The notes beneath the pieces are model-generated. The model worked only from the letters and a program-made list of their open reading frames with translations. It had not been told where the DNA came from and did no database searches. Shown one piece after another: positions 46,572-58,020 of a DNA stretch of 64,000 nt. Positions within the stretch are counted from its first letter, which is position 1. Each line of letters starts with the position of its first letter. Location: assembly GCF_028554725.1 (NCBI RefSeq), contig NC_071668.1, positions 50,263,732 to 50,327,731 on the forward strand, written 5' to 3'. A program made the translations under genes and the position numbers. Source of the DNA: Zeugodacus cucurbitae. Its lineage: Eukaryota; Arthropoda; Insecta; Diptera; Tephritidae.

Positions 46572-46997
46572 TTAGCGCCTATATACATTGCTGATGGCAC
46601 ATAGCTTTGAATAACCATACGGCAAGACTGTAAGATCAATAGTAGCAGAGGCATCAATTTTGGCAGTAATATGTTGATACATTCGGCTGCAGTTTGGTAT
46701 ATCAAATACAAGTTGCAAGAGCGCCAGTCCCGTTAGAAGCAATACTACTACAAAGCCACACAAACACACATAATTTCGTATATGCATGGATGTATGTGCA
46801 TATGTGGATATATAAACACAAACAGCATCGAATCTAATTGCATCCTTGCACGTTTGCAGGCGGCCAACCGACATGCCTGGCAAACTCTCATTTCTCGTTG
46901 GTAATTTTAATTTTTCGCTCGTCAACTGCAGCAGCGCAGACCCTAAAAACAGCATACACACAACTAAAACAACAACTAGCAAGATGTAAAACTGCAA
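46572..46997 (-). CDS. Unrecognised 141-codon ORF with two hydrophobic segments
   Basis: Starts MQFYILLVVVLVVCMLFLGS, a plausible signal or anchor helix (residues 4-22), followed by ALLQLTSEKLKLPTRNESLP. A second hydrophobic stretch, GFVVVLLLTGLALLQLVF at about 79-96, repeats the pattern and ends in a similar ALLQL. The C-terminal 45 residues are polar (SRMYQHITAKIDAS). No family recognised, no clear promoter or splice evidence. It could be chance or a small membrane protein. Confidence 0.15.
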   Translation of the reverse strand: MQFYILLVVVLVVCMLFLGSALLQLTSEKLKLPTRNESLPGMSVGRLQTCKDAIRFDAVCVYISTYAHTSMHIRNYVCLCGFVVVLLLTGLALLQLVFDIPNCSRMYQHITAKIDASATIDLTVLPYGYSKLCAISNVYRR

Positions 46998-49900
46998 AAA
47001 AAGGAAAACCGAAGCACTACGAGAACGACAACCACGACAACGTCTGATTCATGAAATTTTGTCAACCCCCCGTTGACCATCAGAAGCAAGCACATCGCAT
47101 CAACCTCGTCCGGCCTGCTTTCAGCTAGCGGATAAGCGTCCAAAAATCTTCCTTTCGTTCTAATGGCGGTGGTATACGAGGATACTAACGCGGCCCGATA
47201 AGTAGTTAGCCTCATAGCCTGATTACCCAACTATCGCAAAAGAAATTTCCTCTGATTCTTGTCGAGTAGAACTCGTGGTCTGGTTTTGAACGTGTGAGGG
47301 AGCAGGAGTGTCCGCGGATTTAAAAAAAATTAAAAAAAGCAATATCGGTTGGTGATTTATAGATTGTGATACACATCAGTATATGGCGGTATTAAGCACC
47401 ATGTGAAGGAGTTTTCCTAGATTCATACGTACATACCAGATATCAAGGAAAAGACGAAACTTTCCCATACTCTCCAGCTATAAAGAATACGTATATTGTA
47501 TTATTGACCGGTAACTGATGATTGTTGTTTTCAGAGATATAGAATTCAGAAAAAAAGTACTCTTCCACAGCCTTCGTCAGGGCTAAACCGGTCGGATTAG
47601 ACTGTGGCCCTATTCCCCTATTCTCAAGTTTTTGCATTATGCGCCTTTTTTGTTTCCAAAATAGAATGAAGCCACACAGCACCGAATGAAGAGGGTATCG
47701 TTATGGCGGAGGCCCCTTTGAAACATTCAGAAAACATTTCAATGAAGTTTTAGCTTCGTTGGTTCAATTGTATCGAGCTAAGATTTCGGATTTCGGTTTT
47801 CAGTATGCTAAGTACTTCTCATACCACCCTGGTATGTATGAGAATGAATCTGTGTTAGTGCTTCTACGCGCTGGTGCTGAATGTGAGCAAAATAAAGGCT
47901 TTCACTACTACCCTGACAGGACCAGCAGTAACGATTATTGTGTAAACACGTATACCAGCGCCTACATGAAGTTATCGGGGAACGTTGTGGCCACTTCACT
48001 TCACTACAGAATTCTACACTTTTTGATGTGCCAGAATGTGTAGTGAGCGTGAGTTTCGGCAGCTGAATATACTATCTCTGTAAGCCTGACGCTGACATAC
48101 ATGATCAATGAATTCCTTCTGGTCGTGGTGGTGTCGCATTGTTGTTGTTACAAAATTATGTTTGTCATCAACTGAAAGTGCTGACCATGGTATGGGGCGC
48201 AAAGGAAAGAATGGAAATGGTGTGTATGAGGATATTTTTCCATCATTAGTGGCCATTCTTTCAGGTATGGTCGTTTTTGGAAGGCAAATACAGAGATACA
48301 TGATCTTAGATAATTGTAAGTGTGTTAGTAGGAAAGTGATACTCATGGTTCAAATGTCCTGCAGTTATATTGGCCATAATTCAGAAAATCGAAATCGCCC
48401 ACATAAATATTGCGCTACACTCATCGAGGGATTGAAGGATGCAAAATGCTTACGTGTATGTGTGTAGGTGGAGCTGCAAATGTAGGGTTTCCCTTTGGCG
48501 AAAATATCGAATTGGCTCCCAGTGGGCATGATTTTTCTGTTTTTCCTGCCTGCGCCTGTTATGTGTAGTTTTTGTTTTTCAGCATCCATATTTGATGTTG
48601 CGTATACGCAGAAGTTTACTGACAATTCGGCCTACCTGAAGGAAATAGTTTTCTTTTAATTTTAACATAGTTATGACATCTACTCTTTAAATGTTCTCAT
48701 CTGCCCTTTTCATTAAGCAAGTGAGAAAAGATAAATTATATTATATTCGTACAAAGATTTTACGCATTATCATAACATAATTTAATTAAGAAATTGGGAG
48801 GAATCATCTGTGTCACTACATATCAAGTACCAAAGGTAAGAGATAGCCTTGGTACTCAATAATTCAATTTAATTATTTGACCCAGCGCAAACGGTGGGTT
48901 GATCAGAACCTGACACCAAGTGAATACTACTTTTTCTGTTTATGGCGATTGATTGTGAAAATCGACTGTGCTAGTTTTTTTGCAATATGAAAGGTATTTG
49001 CCCTCAATCAGATAATTATTTTACTATACCTGTGATTGGGGTGATTATACCTAGCCTGCTTTCTAAGAACACCAATAGCATTAGATGAGAACACCTACGA
49101 ATCGTATGCAGGTTCATTACGGAAATTCTGGACATCATTCTAACTGCAGATCGTTGGGCGTCAAATGGCAGCTCAGGAACCTCACGATCATTAATAAGAA
49201 GGTAGTATCCCGCTATGGACCTAGAACTATTATTGTTTTGCGAAAATCTATTGATTTCTTCTATATTTAAGAAATTTTAATACTTAATAACAATAATGGA
49301 ATTGTCGTTTCTTTATATGTCAACCATATTTTGTATCCCGGTTTCCTTATAACCAATCCTTCACTTAAGGATGAATCCAGGCAATAATTTCGGGAAAATT
49401 ATAGCTCATAAGCATTATAATACAAGCGTTTGGATTTTTCTAATATAATTTTATAATTTTAAACAAATAATTAGAAAATTTAAACTTTTAAATGACATTT
49501 GATAAAAATAATAGTCTGATAATTCTTCGAAATATTCAAAATGTACGTTTTTCTGGGGTTAATGGTGCGGTGTAGAACATGAGATATAACAGCAACAATT
49601 GCCGTAGACTGCGAAAAAGTACAAAAATTTATCAGCTCTGGGCACCAAATGTACAGAAATTCTGAAATCCATCCATCCATCAATGTATTTCATATATATA
49701 TAGTTTCAAGTACTCCAACACAAACACTGACACCCAAGGTCCGTCACTACTGAGTGCATGGCCATTGTCACATTGTTGTACCCATTGCAATGATGGCTGC
49801 AAAGCATTGACTTCTCTCGTTACTCGTTTCTACATTGGACTAGTACATCCAAGTGTAATATTAAGTTGCTACATTGTCTGACCGCCCGTTAATCCTCTAG

Positions 49901-52302
49901 AGTTCAGACCAACAGTTAACTTTTTCACAGTATTTGTCTGCTTGTTTAACGGCACTCGCTCGACTACACCCACGTCCGCTCGTCCATCGATAGCTTGAAT
50001 CGTCCTGGCCATATCGAAATAACACAGGCTAGCCGCCAATGGCGGAAATTTAGTTCAAGTGGTTATTGATTCAATTTGTTCGAAACTGACTCTGACCGTG
50101 CTTCTCAACACCGGGCGCTTCCTTCAGATGAACGGTATGTGATTGGTGCTTTTATTGTCATTTTGCTGTCCATGCTTTTGTATTTGATTTTCCATACTGG
50201 TGGCAGTCATTTTACTTTTTGTTACTGAAATATACATTGATCGAGTTGCGCCTTATGTTTCCAGTTTAGAGTTGGTGCTATCCCTAACCAGTGGTTACTC
50301 AATGTTTTGTTCTAGCCATGTTGTTATATTGTTTTATCATTCATCTGGAATTAAAGTGTGCGAAAATGTTAAAGCAACAACACCATTCAATATTTATAAA
50401 ATCAGAAGTGCATTTCTTACTTTGTCCCCGCAGACGTATGGATATATTTAGGTATATATTTATATCTCTTGTTTGTAAATTCATCAATTAAAGGAGACAA
50501 CATTTAAAAGCCTTGTTTATTAGAGAGTGATATTGAGGAGATGGGATTATCAATCAGTAATACTGCCGGCGTTGTTGATAAATAAGATTACTAGCTAACT
50601 AACTAAACTAACCCAGAAAAAAGCATGTCATAATATTTAGATAAATATGAAGTGTTGTGGTGCATATCAATTACTCGCCTTGCGAGTCTGTGTCGCTGTG
50701 CTTTTAAAGATGGCAAATACAGATAATATTTGTTGTTAGCACACAAATATTTTATTTGTAGATGAAAGAAATTAACGTTAAATGCGATGATTGCTGATGC
50801 TAACTGCAGATAACCGCAGAAGCCGGACAGCTGTTACAATCCACCACAAATGTTGTCATTAAACGCTTAAAAACCAGAAAGCAATCATACTCAAGCCACC
50901 AAGTTTCTGCAAATATTTTTTTTTCTATTTACAGAGTATTATTTTTCGCAATGCTTTCAACTGTTTACTTAAAACCCTTTTATATGCTTTACATTACTGT
51001 CGCTCAGGTTACAAGCATTAGATACGTGACGCCCCAGGCAATTTGCATGGTTCTCTAGAAGATCTCCCTTACCAGCATTACACTTTCGGCAACTCTTTAT
51101 AATCTTAAGAGCTATATATGTAGGCGCTGTCATCATCGCTATTGCTCCAGAAAGACCTTTTAAAAATCACAAACAACCAGTTGCCGAGTTTGACAGGGGT
51201 TGTCTTTGCTTTGCCTCAGAGTTGCTTTGGTTACTTATTTTTTGGATTGAGCAAATGCTCGGATGAGTATTCGTTGGCGCTACCACAGGGGTTGGTAGCA
51301 GAAAAATGATATGAAGACTCATTACACACATTTGCTGAAGACAAATGCTACAAACCGCAATGAGTTCAAGTACATCCTTTGCAAATCTTTCTTGAAATTA
51401 CCGTGTAAGTCGCAAGCCTATGCTCACACACATATACAAATACGTCGAGTGCATCTCTAACTCTAACTCCTATTCAAAAAATGGCCTAAAAGCCATACGA
51501 GCAAACAGGAAATTGCAAGGAACAAACTCAATAAGACCGCTGCTCTGTGCAACATGCAATATACGCTGGATGTATGACATAAAGCATTGAAAGTATTGTA
51601 TGTGAGCGGAATATAAATACGAAATAAGGCGGGGCTCACACCATGCTGTAAGGAACGTCATTTACACCACTCACTGGCTATAAACACAAGTAAAAAAAAT
51701 TTAAAAAGTAATGAATCAAGTGAGTTTTTGCTTTGCTTTTGCAGAGATGAAGACGTAATTAAACTGAAACCAAGAAGATGTAATTACTACGACGGTTGAT
51801 AAATTGCAAAGGCATATGAAACAGTAAAAGCTCTCCTCAACTCGCTTCCTGGGCATTATCGCTCCATCGTCGTCATGCTTCCTATTACACACTTGTCCCC
51901 TACTCTTTATTTGGATCGTTGTAAACGTACGGGTTTGCAGATTACATTGACATAGAGGTTTGTGATGCTGATGAAGATGTTAATGCTGAAGTCAGGCAAT
52001 CGAGTGAAAAGAGACAAGAAAATATTGTGCGGGAGTCAAGTGTGATAGAGCCTACGGTAATGACTATGTTGCACAGCCCATTAGTTTAAGTTTATTACAC
52101 TTATCGTATGTCGATACTATGAAGCCAAGAAGTGAAGGAGGATAGGTGCAGGTAGAATTTACAGATTGGGTTATGTGGCTGTGGCTTAGCTTACTAGACA
52201 CTGAGATATTTAATTAGTACTGTGGAAATGGTAACATCGTGCTAACGGATATTGATATAGCGTGAATTCAAAATATTAGAAAACTAATAATTCTGTATGT
52301 AT
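46998..52302. other. 5.3 kb without recognisable genes or elements
   Basis: Base composition is more mixed than the surroundings, especially 46.9-48.6 kb. Several ORFs occur (minus 47443-47682, plus 47759-48043, plus 48108-48467, plus 50200-50451), but none shows a domain, splice pair or repeat match I can support. This could be host unique sequence, for example intron. Confidence 0.35.
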
Positions 52303-52330
52303 TATAGTTTTGTTCACATAACAGGTTTTT
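52303..52330 (+). repeat. DINE-1-like micro-fragment
   Basis: TTATAGTTTTGTTCACATAA matches the conserved 5' box of the DINE-1-like copies. It lies directly before the TIR-element copy. Confidence 0.5.
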
Positions 52331-52359
52331 AAGGGGCTATACCAGAGTAAACCCATGAA

Positions 52360-52782
52360 AAATTAATCGATTTTCGACTTTCAAAAAAGTCGATTTTTCA
52401 GAAGAGCGATTAAAGTTTTCAATTATCTCTTATTTAGCAAATATAGAAAAATGCCATCAGTTTATTGACAAATCTAGTGCCATAAATACAATGGTGAGCA
52501 TAAATGGACCAAATAGAGTGTGCTAATGCTTTTGAAATCAATTTCCCCGCCATAAGTCAAATGTGTCGTTTTTGCTGAAAAAAGGAATATGAATACAAAA
52601 TGTGTCGTTCTTCACAAAATATGTCGTTATTTTGTCAAAAAAATTATAACTTATTCAGGCACAACTGAGAAGGGTTAAAAACTAATGCAACTTAAAAAGT
52701 TTAAGAACGGCACATTCTTATATCACGGTTTATTTTCCTACGTTTTTTGAGTTATGACACTATTCAAGTAAATGAGCGATAT
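52360..52782 (+). repeat. TIR element family, copy 3, one end missing
   Basis: Aligns with the reverse complement of the element at 12011-13839 without its mariner: GTCGATTTTTCAGAAGAGCG, CTTATTTAGCAAAT, GAGCATAAATGGAC, then CACAAAATATGTCGTTATTT across the empty mariner site, and the terminus CAAGTAAATGAGCGATAT. The opposite TIR is replaced by an AAGTCG-rich short palindrome near 52375-52395. Confidence 0.7.
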
Positions 52783-53628
52783 GTTTTATATATATCAATT
52801 GCGATGTCAAAAAAATGCAATTTCTTCTGTAACACGCATTTACTTATTTAGCATTATTTAATGCCTACAGACTTCGGTTTATATCAAGTTGCATTAATTT
52901 AAGCGAAATAGCGCACTTGGTATAAATAAATAAACAAACATTAAATTGGGTATATCAACATTATGTTCAGCATTTGTTTTTCTTCTAATTTAAAAATAAT
53001 GTTATTTTATTTGCTTTGTATCGTACGGTACTACTTCATTTGTCGAGTTATTGTAATTAATGTTTTAAAACATATTTTGATAGGACTTAATTGCTTCATA
53101 TTTGCAAATCAATTTGCAATATGAATTTTGCATTTCTCCGATCACATATTATTTGACAAATTTCCACATTTCCCATTCTGTTTAATTTATTGTATGTATG
53201 TGTATGTACGTTTAGGTATCTATTTGAATCGATTTAAAACAATCACTCAAACAATAAGTATCCGCAATTAAACCTGTTAAACAAATACCAATTGGATCAC
53301 AACAGAGGTAAAGCAAACATATTTACACAATAATAATTAATAATACGGTTGCTCGCTCAGCAGTAAGTGCAGACTCAAAGGCGCTGTTGTTTTCATTTTC
53401 TACCAGTCACGTAATGTCGTTTGAACGCCCTGCGAATGCCGACAGGCAATATTAATATGTTCGTGTATGTGTGTTAGTTTGTTTGCCGTATTTGTTTTTA
53501 TCCTTAATTACGCGTAACATGGGACATCGCAGCAGCGATGGACTGGCCGAGTTATGGCTGCGTTGTTGTCAAAATCATCATCAAAAATTAAGTATTTTCA
53601 TGCAATTAACGGCTTGTTTTTTCCACTA
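52783..53628. other. 0.85 kb without recognisable genes
   Basis: AT-rich; nothing recognised. Confidence 0.4.
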
Positions 53629-54515
53629 TTTTATTATACTCGTACAACATATATATATATATATATATTTGGCGTAGGAACCGCTTTAAGCGATTATAGC
53701 CGAATCCACCAGAGCGCGCCACTCATTCCTTCTTTTTGCTTTTTGGCGCCAACTGGAAACACCAAGTGAAGCCAGGTCACTTTGCACTTGGTCTTTCCAT
53801 CGGAGTGGAGGTCGTCCGCTTCCGCGGCTTCCTCCAGCGGGTACTGCATCGAATACTTTCAGAGCTGGAGTGTTTTCTTCCATCCGTACAACATGACCTA
53901 GCCAGCGTAGCCGCTGTCTTTTTATTCGCTGAACTATGCCAATGTCGTCGTATAAATCGTACAGCTCATCGTTCCATCGTGTGCGGTATTCGCCGTTGCC
54001 AATGTTTAGAGGACCTTAAATCTTGCGCAAAACCTTTCTCTCGAAAACCCCAAGAGTCGTCTCATCGGATGTTGTCATCGTCCACGCTTCAGCGCCATAC
54101 ATCAGGACGGGAATAATGAGCGACTTATAGAATTTGATTTTGGTTCGTCGAGAGAGGACTTTACTCTTACAACATGCTACATGTATATTAGCTTTGTTCA
54201 ACGGTTGTTTGTACGTCTTAAAACTAAACGAGTTGGATATATGTAGAGTTATACATACCAAAGTGATCAGTTGTAACGAGTTAAGTTGAAATCCGGATGT
54301 CTGTCGGTTTATATCGGGTAATATGTGAGATATCTTAGCAAAATTTTGTGAGCATATACAATCTTGGATAGGATGTAGCTTGGTCCAGGTAGCTTAAAAT
54401 GGTCCAGGCCTTCAAATGCTATATAGAATGTTTTTCGTTATTCTAGTGGTTTATGCCGAATAAATTGGTGAAGTTGTGTGTTATCTTAATAAAATTACAT
54501 AAATAAATTGCAAAG
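53629..54515 (+). mobile_element. DINE-1-like element, copy g, interrupted by RTE copy F
   Basis: The degenerate 5' end TTATTATACTCGTACAACAT stops at 53650 and resumes after the RTE at 54168 with TACAACATGCTACATGTATA, GTTCAACGGTTGTTTGTA and CGGATGTCTGTCGG. The interior is deleted. The distal part TGTTATCTTAATAAAATTAC then AAATAAATTGCAAAG is a decayed 3' subterminal repeat without hairpin. Confidence 0.68.
53651..54167 (-). pseudogene. RTE copy F: 3' end fragment of a sister subfamily with (AT)n tail
   Basis: The minus strand encodes the C-terminal region: SKVLSRRTKIKFYKSLIIPV, YGAEAWTMTTSDETTLGVFE and WRALVDSAIIA (frames 54016-54261 and 53686-53883, with a stop or shift between). Its 3' end differs from copies C-E: GCTTAAAGCGGTTCCTACGC then (AT)n at 53651-53668. 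TACAACAT flanks both sides (53643-53650, 54168-54175), each belonging to the host DINE-1-like copy. 5' truncated to about 0.5 kb. Confidence 0.83.
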
Positions 54516-54914
54516 TATGTCTTTTGTTATTTATATTATTATATATATTTATAAGCATTCAATATGTTGTTGGAAATCTTACACAGTTTCATTTCCGTTT
54601 CTGGTAATACGCAATTAAAGCAAAACGAGTCGTTATTAAATGAACGTGTTTTCTACCGAAAGCGCTTAATTAATAGTAAAATTTCGAAGGCGGCAAATTT
54701 TGCCGCAGCAGCAGCATCTGTTTTGTTAACAGTGCGACGAATACTAAATGATAACAATGAAATAAAAGTCGTAAGAGGGTGAAACTATTGAGAGTAATTG
54801 GAGAAATCTATAATATCGGATTGGTATTGGTGAAGAGTAAAATGTGAGTTGCGAGCGAAATGAAGAGAGTAGTATAGTATAGTAGTACATAATATAGTAC
54901 ATAACATAATATTT
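54516..54914. other. Spacer with an unrecognised ORF
   Basis: The plus ORF 54564-54782 (72 codons, Ala-rich patch AANFAAAAASVLLTV) has no recognisable family and no supporting signals. Confidence 0.3.
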
Positions 54915-55145
54915 CTTTTTATACTCTCACAACATGTTGCATAGAGTGTAATAGTTTTGTTCACTTTACGATTGTTTGTAACATCTCAAACAACACGAGT
55001 ATCTATGTAAGACGAGACGAGTTCAAATCCGAATATCTGTCTATCCGTCCACGGTACAAATGATAACTTGAGTAAAAATTCAGATATCTTAGACTTGGTA
55101 CTCATAAAAATGAAAATATTACTGACAAACCCTTTCCGAACTATC
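54915..55145 (+). mobile_element. DINE-1-like 5' fragment, copy h
   Basis: TTTTTATACTCTCACAACAT, the AGTTTTGTTCAC box, a decayed (GTCY)n (TATCTGTCTATCCGTCC) and AACTTGAGTAAAAATTCAGA. Its last 138 bp (55008-55145) recur exactly at 56543-56680. Confidence 0.68.
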
Positions 55146-56118
55146 TATTTACGTATCTACCATATACATAACTCTGGAACTCTTGGCCTTTTTTACCGTT
55201 TATATAGCATTTTTCACCTTCTAAGCATACTTTTACGTGATGAAACAAAGTATTCACATCGACTTATATAAATAGGCATTAAATTGAACACCGACATTGT
55301 CTTTTCCAAGTCACTAAAATTAATTAAATTCATAGGATTATCCAATTTAAGAAACAGAAAATATATATGAACGGCGTATAAAAATTAATATAAAATAACT
55401 TAAAATTGAAGGGGCGGGAGAAAGGGTACTAAATTCAATTTTCTCCATCATTAGAGCCGGTTCAAGCGTTGCTAAAAAGTATTTCGCTGCAAAAGAGTTG
55501 CACATTGTAAATAATAATACGATTCTGTTTCATTTATTTGCATTCCTGTTTTATGTCAAACGGAGCAAAATATAATGTTTATGTTTAAGACGAACATAAG
55601 CTTTCGAAGTAATTATTCTGAACGCTGGTCGTGGGCAGCCGTTGTCATAGAAAATGTTGAAGAACAGTTGAAGCTATAAGGCTGAAATATATACAGACAT
55701 ATAAATTAGATTAAAGTTGTGTGCTAGCACTTAAATTCACGTAACATATGACAACTTCAGCTGCATGAGGTGTTCGTGTATATGTGTGAATAACTAAATA
55801 GCAGCAGCTGATCAAAGGATATGAAGTCTACGAATAGCATACGATAATTTTTTCATATTTATTTACTTGAACATGTAGACTCTGCTTTCATATACTTTTT
55901 TATGCAAGTAAGTATACTTCCGTGAAAATACAACATAGGCTATTTTAAGCGCATGTAAACAGAAATGGTAAAATATTTATTTATTTGGACAAGTCAAAGG
56001 CAACAAATTGCAACAAACACATATGTACGACGTAAGTTTAAAAAATAAGGGTAATTTTCATATCGTGTCCATTAATGTTATCGGGTTTTAAATAATAATC
56101 GCCATTCGAAACTCCGAT
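55146..56118. other. 1 kb without recognisable genes
   Basis: AT-rich; nothing recognised. Confidence 0.4.
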
Positions 56119-56310
56119 TTATGCCAGCGCTTCTTCCAATCGTCGCCACACGGAGTCATATCTGGGGAGTTGGGGCATCATTAGAGTATTGTTTTTGGCC
56201 AATAATTCACTAACAAGCAACGAAATGCAATCTTTTAACCAATGAAAATCGCTCATAACAACACATCTAATGCTAACGGCTGCTACAAACAAAACAAGCA
56301 ATGAACACAT
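56119..56310 (-). CDS. Candidate small secreted peptide ORF
   Basis: A 63-codon frame starts MCSLLVLFVAAVSIRCVVMS, a good signal-peptide profile, then DFHWLKDCISLLVSELLA and an amphipathic end (DSVWRRLEEALA). The neighbouring DINE-1-like terminus supplies GAGTATAAAAT about 50 bp upstream of the ATG on this strand, with TTCATTATTG as a possible initiator. No family is recognised. Length and context make chance quite possible. Confidence 0.22.
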   Translation of the reverse strand: MCSLLVLFVAAVSIRCVVMSDFHWLKDCISLLVSELLAKNNTLMMPQLPRYDSVWRRLEEALA

Positions 56311-56356
56311 AATGTCATCGAATGTACTTTCACAATAATGAAGAATATTATTTTAA

Positions 56357-58020
56357 TTTTATACTCTCGCAATTTATTTATTTAACTTTATTTATATTAT
56401 ATAATACACAATTTGAAACACATATTTGTAATATATATTGTATAAAGTCCATTGAAAGTTGGAAACCATAATATTAGGTTAGAAGTACCGATGTCCTAGT
56501 GTTCGATATATGGGGCCTTAAAAACCTATGGACGAGTTCAATTAAGACGAGACGAGTTCAAATCCGAATATCTGTCTATCCGTCCACGGTACAAATGATA
56601 ACTTGAGTAAAAATTCAGATATCTTAGACTTGGTACTCATAAAAATGAAAATATTACTGACAAACCCTTTCCGAACTATCCGAAGTGGTCGTTATCACCT
56701 ATTTTGATTTAGAGATTCTTACTGTATTTATTCGCACTTACACCATAGCCCTAATATACATATGTCTATAACTTCTAACATCAGGGACAATTTGAAGCGA
56801 TTTTTGTAGCACATCTTGTCATCTAAAAACTTTAGAGATTTGGTAAAATCGTAACTAAGTCACCATATTTCTTCATCTATTTCTGAATGCGGAAAGAGCT
56901 GTCATTCTCCTTAAACACAATAGGAAAAAATTTAACAATTATTAGTATATGACGTGATACGATGTTATCTTCCACCTCCAGCGGCAAAGTTGGTGTGCGC
57001 GTGCTTTTTGTCGCCACAAGTATATATCGGCGATTTTTAGAACGGGGCTGCCACACTATTAACATAGTATTTGTGCAAAGTTCTGCATCGATATCTTCAC
57101 TAGTACTTACTTTATATATTGTAAAGTAACCGAATCAGATTGTCTTCAAAGTTCTGGTATATAGGAAGTAGGGGTAGTTGTGAAGCGATTTGGCCTATTT
57201 TCATAACATATCATTGGGATGTGAGGAAACTATTACAAACCAAGTTTCATTGAAATCGGTCGAGTAGTTCCTGAGGTATGGTTTTTGACCCATAAGTGGG
57301 CGACGCCACGCCCATTTTTCATTTTGTAAAAAAATCTGAGTGCAGCTTTCATCTGCCATTCCTTATGTGAAATTTAGTGTTTCTGACGTTTTTCGTTAGT
57401 GAGTTAACCCACTTTTAGTAATTTTCAACCTAACCTTTGTATGGGAGGTGGGCGTGGTTATTATCCGATTTCTTTCACAGTCTTTGGACTGTACTAAGAA
57501 GTGGCTAAAAAAAACGACTGCAGAAAGTTTGGTTTATTTAGCTTTATTGGTTTGCGAGATATGTACAAAAAACTTAGTAGGGGGCGGGGCCACGCCCACT
57601 TCCCCAAAAAAATTACATCCAAATATGCCCCTTCATAGTGCGATCCTTCATACTAAATTTTATTTCCATAGCTTTATTTATGGCTTAGTTATGGCACTTT
57701 ATGTGTTTTCGGTTTTCGCCATTTTGTGGGCGTGGCAGTGGTCCGATTTGGCTCATTTTCGAAAGCAACCTTCCTATGGTGCCAAGAAATAAGTGTGCCA
57801 AGTTTCATCAAGATATCTTAATTTTTACTCAAGTTACAGCTTGCACAGACGGACGGACGGACAGACAGACATTCGGATTTGAACTCCACTCTTCACCCTG
57901 ATCACTTTGGTATATATAACCCTATATCTAACTCGTTTAGTTTTGGGTGTTACAAACAACCGTTATGTGAACAAAACTATAATACTCTCTTTAGCAACAT
58001 TTGTTGCGAGAGTATAAAAA
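56357..58020 (-). mobile_element. DINE-1-like element, copy i, with an insert
   Basis: TTTTATACTCTCGCAATTTA at the left and TTGCGAGAGTATAAAAA at the right are the subterminal repeats; GACGGACGGACAGACAGAC lies near 57850. The 3' hairpin and terminus are missing at the left. A foreign segment at about 56532-57026 splits the otherwise continuous phrase (CCTATGG ... TCGGCGATTTTTAGAA). The remaining sequence is close to copies e and j. Apparent ORFs (57448-57901) are not genes. Confidence 0.74.
56543..56680. repeat. Exact 138-bp duplicate of 55008-55145
   Basis: The two blocks are identical base for base from TAAGACGAGACGAGTTCAAA to CCTTTCCGAACTATC and diverge abruptly outside. The duplicate lies within the insert of copy i. 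The sequence is part of a DINE-1-like unit. A GACGAGTTCAA string just upstream (56531) gives possible microhomology. Confidence 0.9.

Noticed and set aside
47443..47682. Minus ORF with a hydrophobic start and WKQKRRI, suggestive of a transmembrane-cytoplasmic boundary
   Set aside because: No splice signals, no recognised family and no upstream extracellular sequence; insufficient support.
48108..48467. 119-codon plus ORF
   Set aside because: Composition is random, overlaps other ORFs on both strands and resembles no domain.
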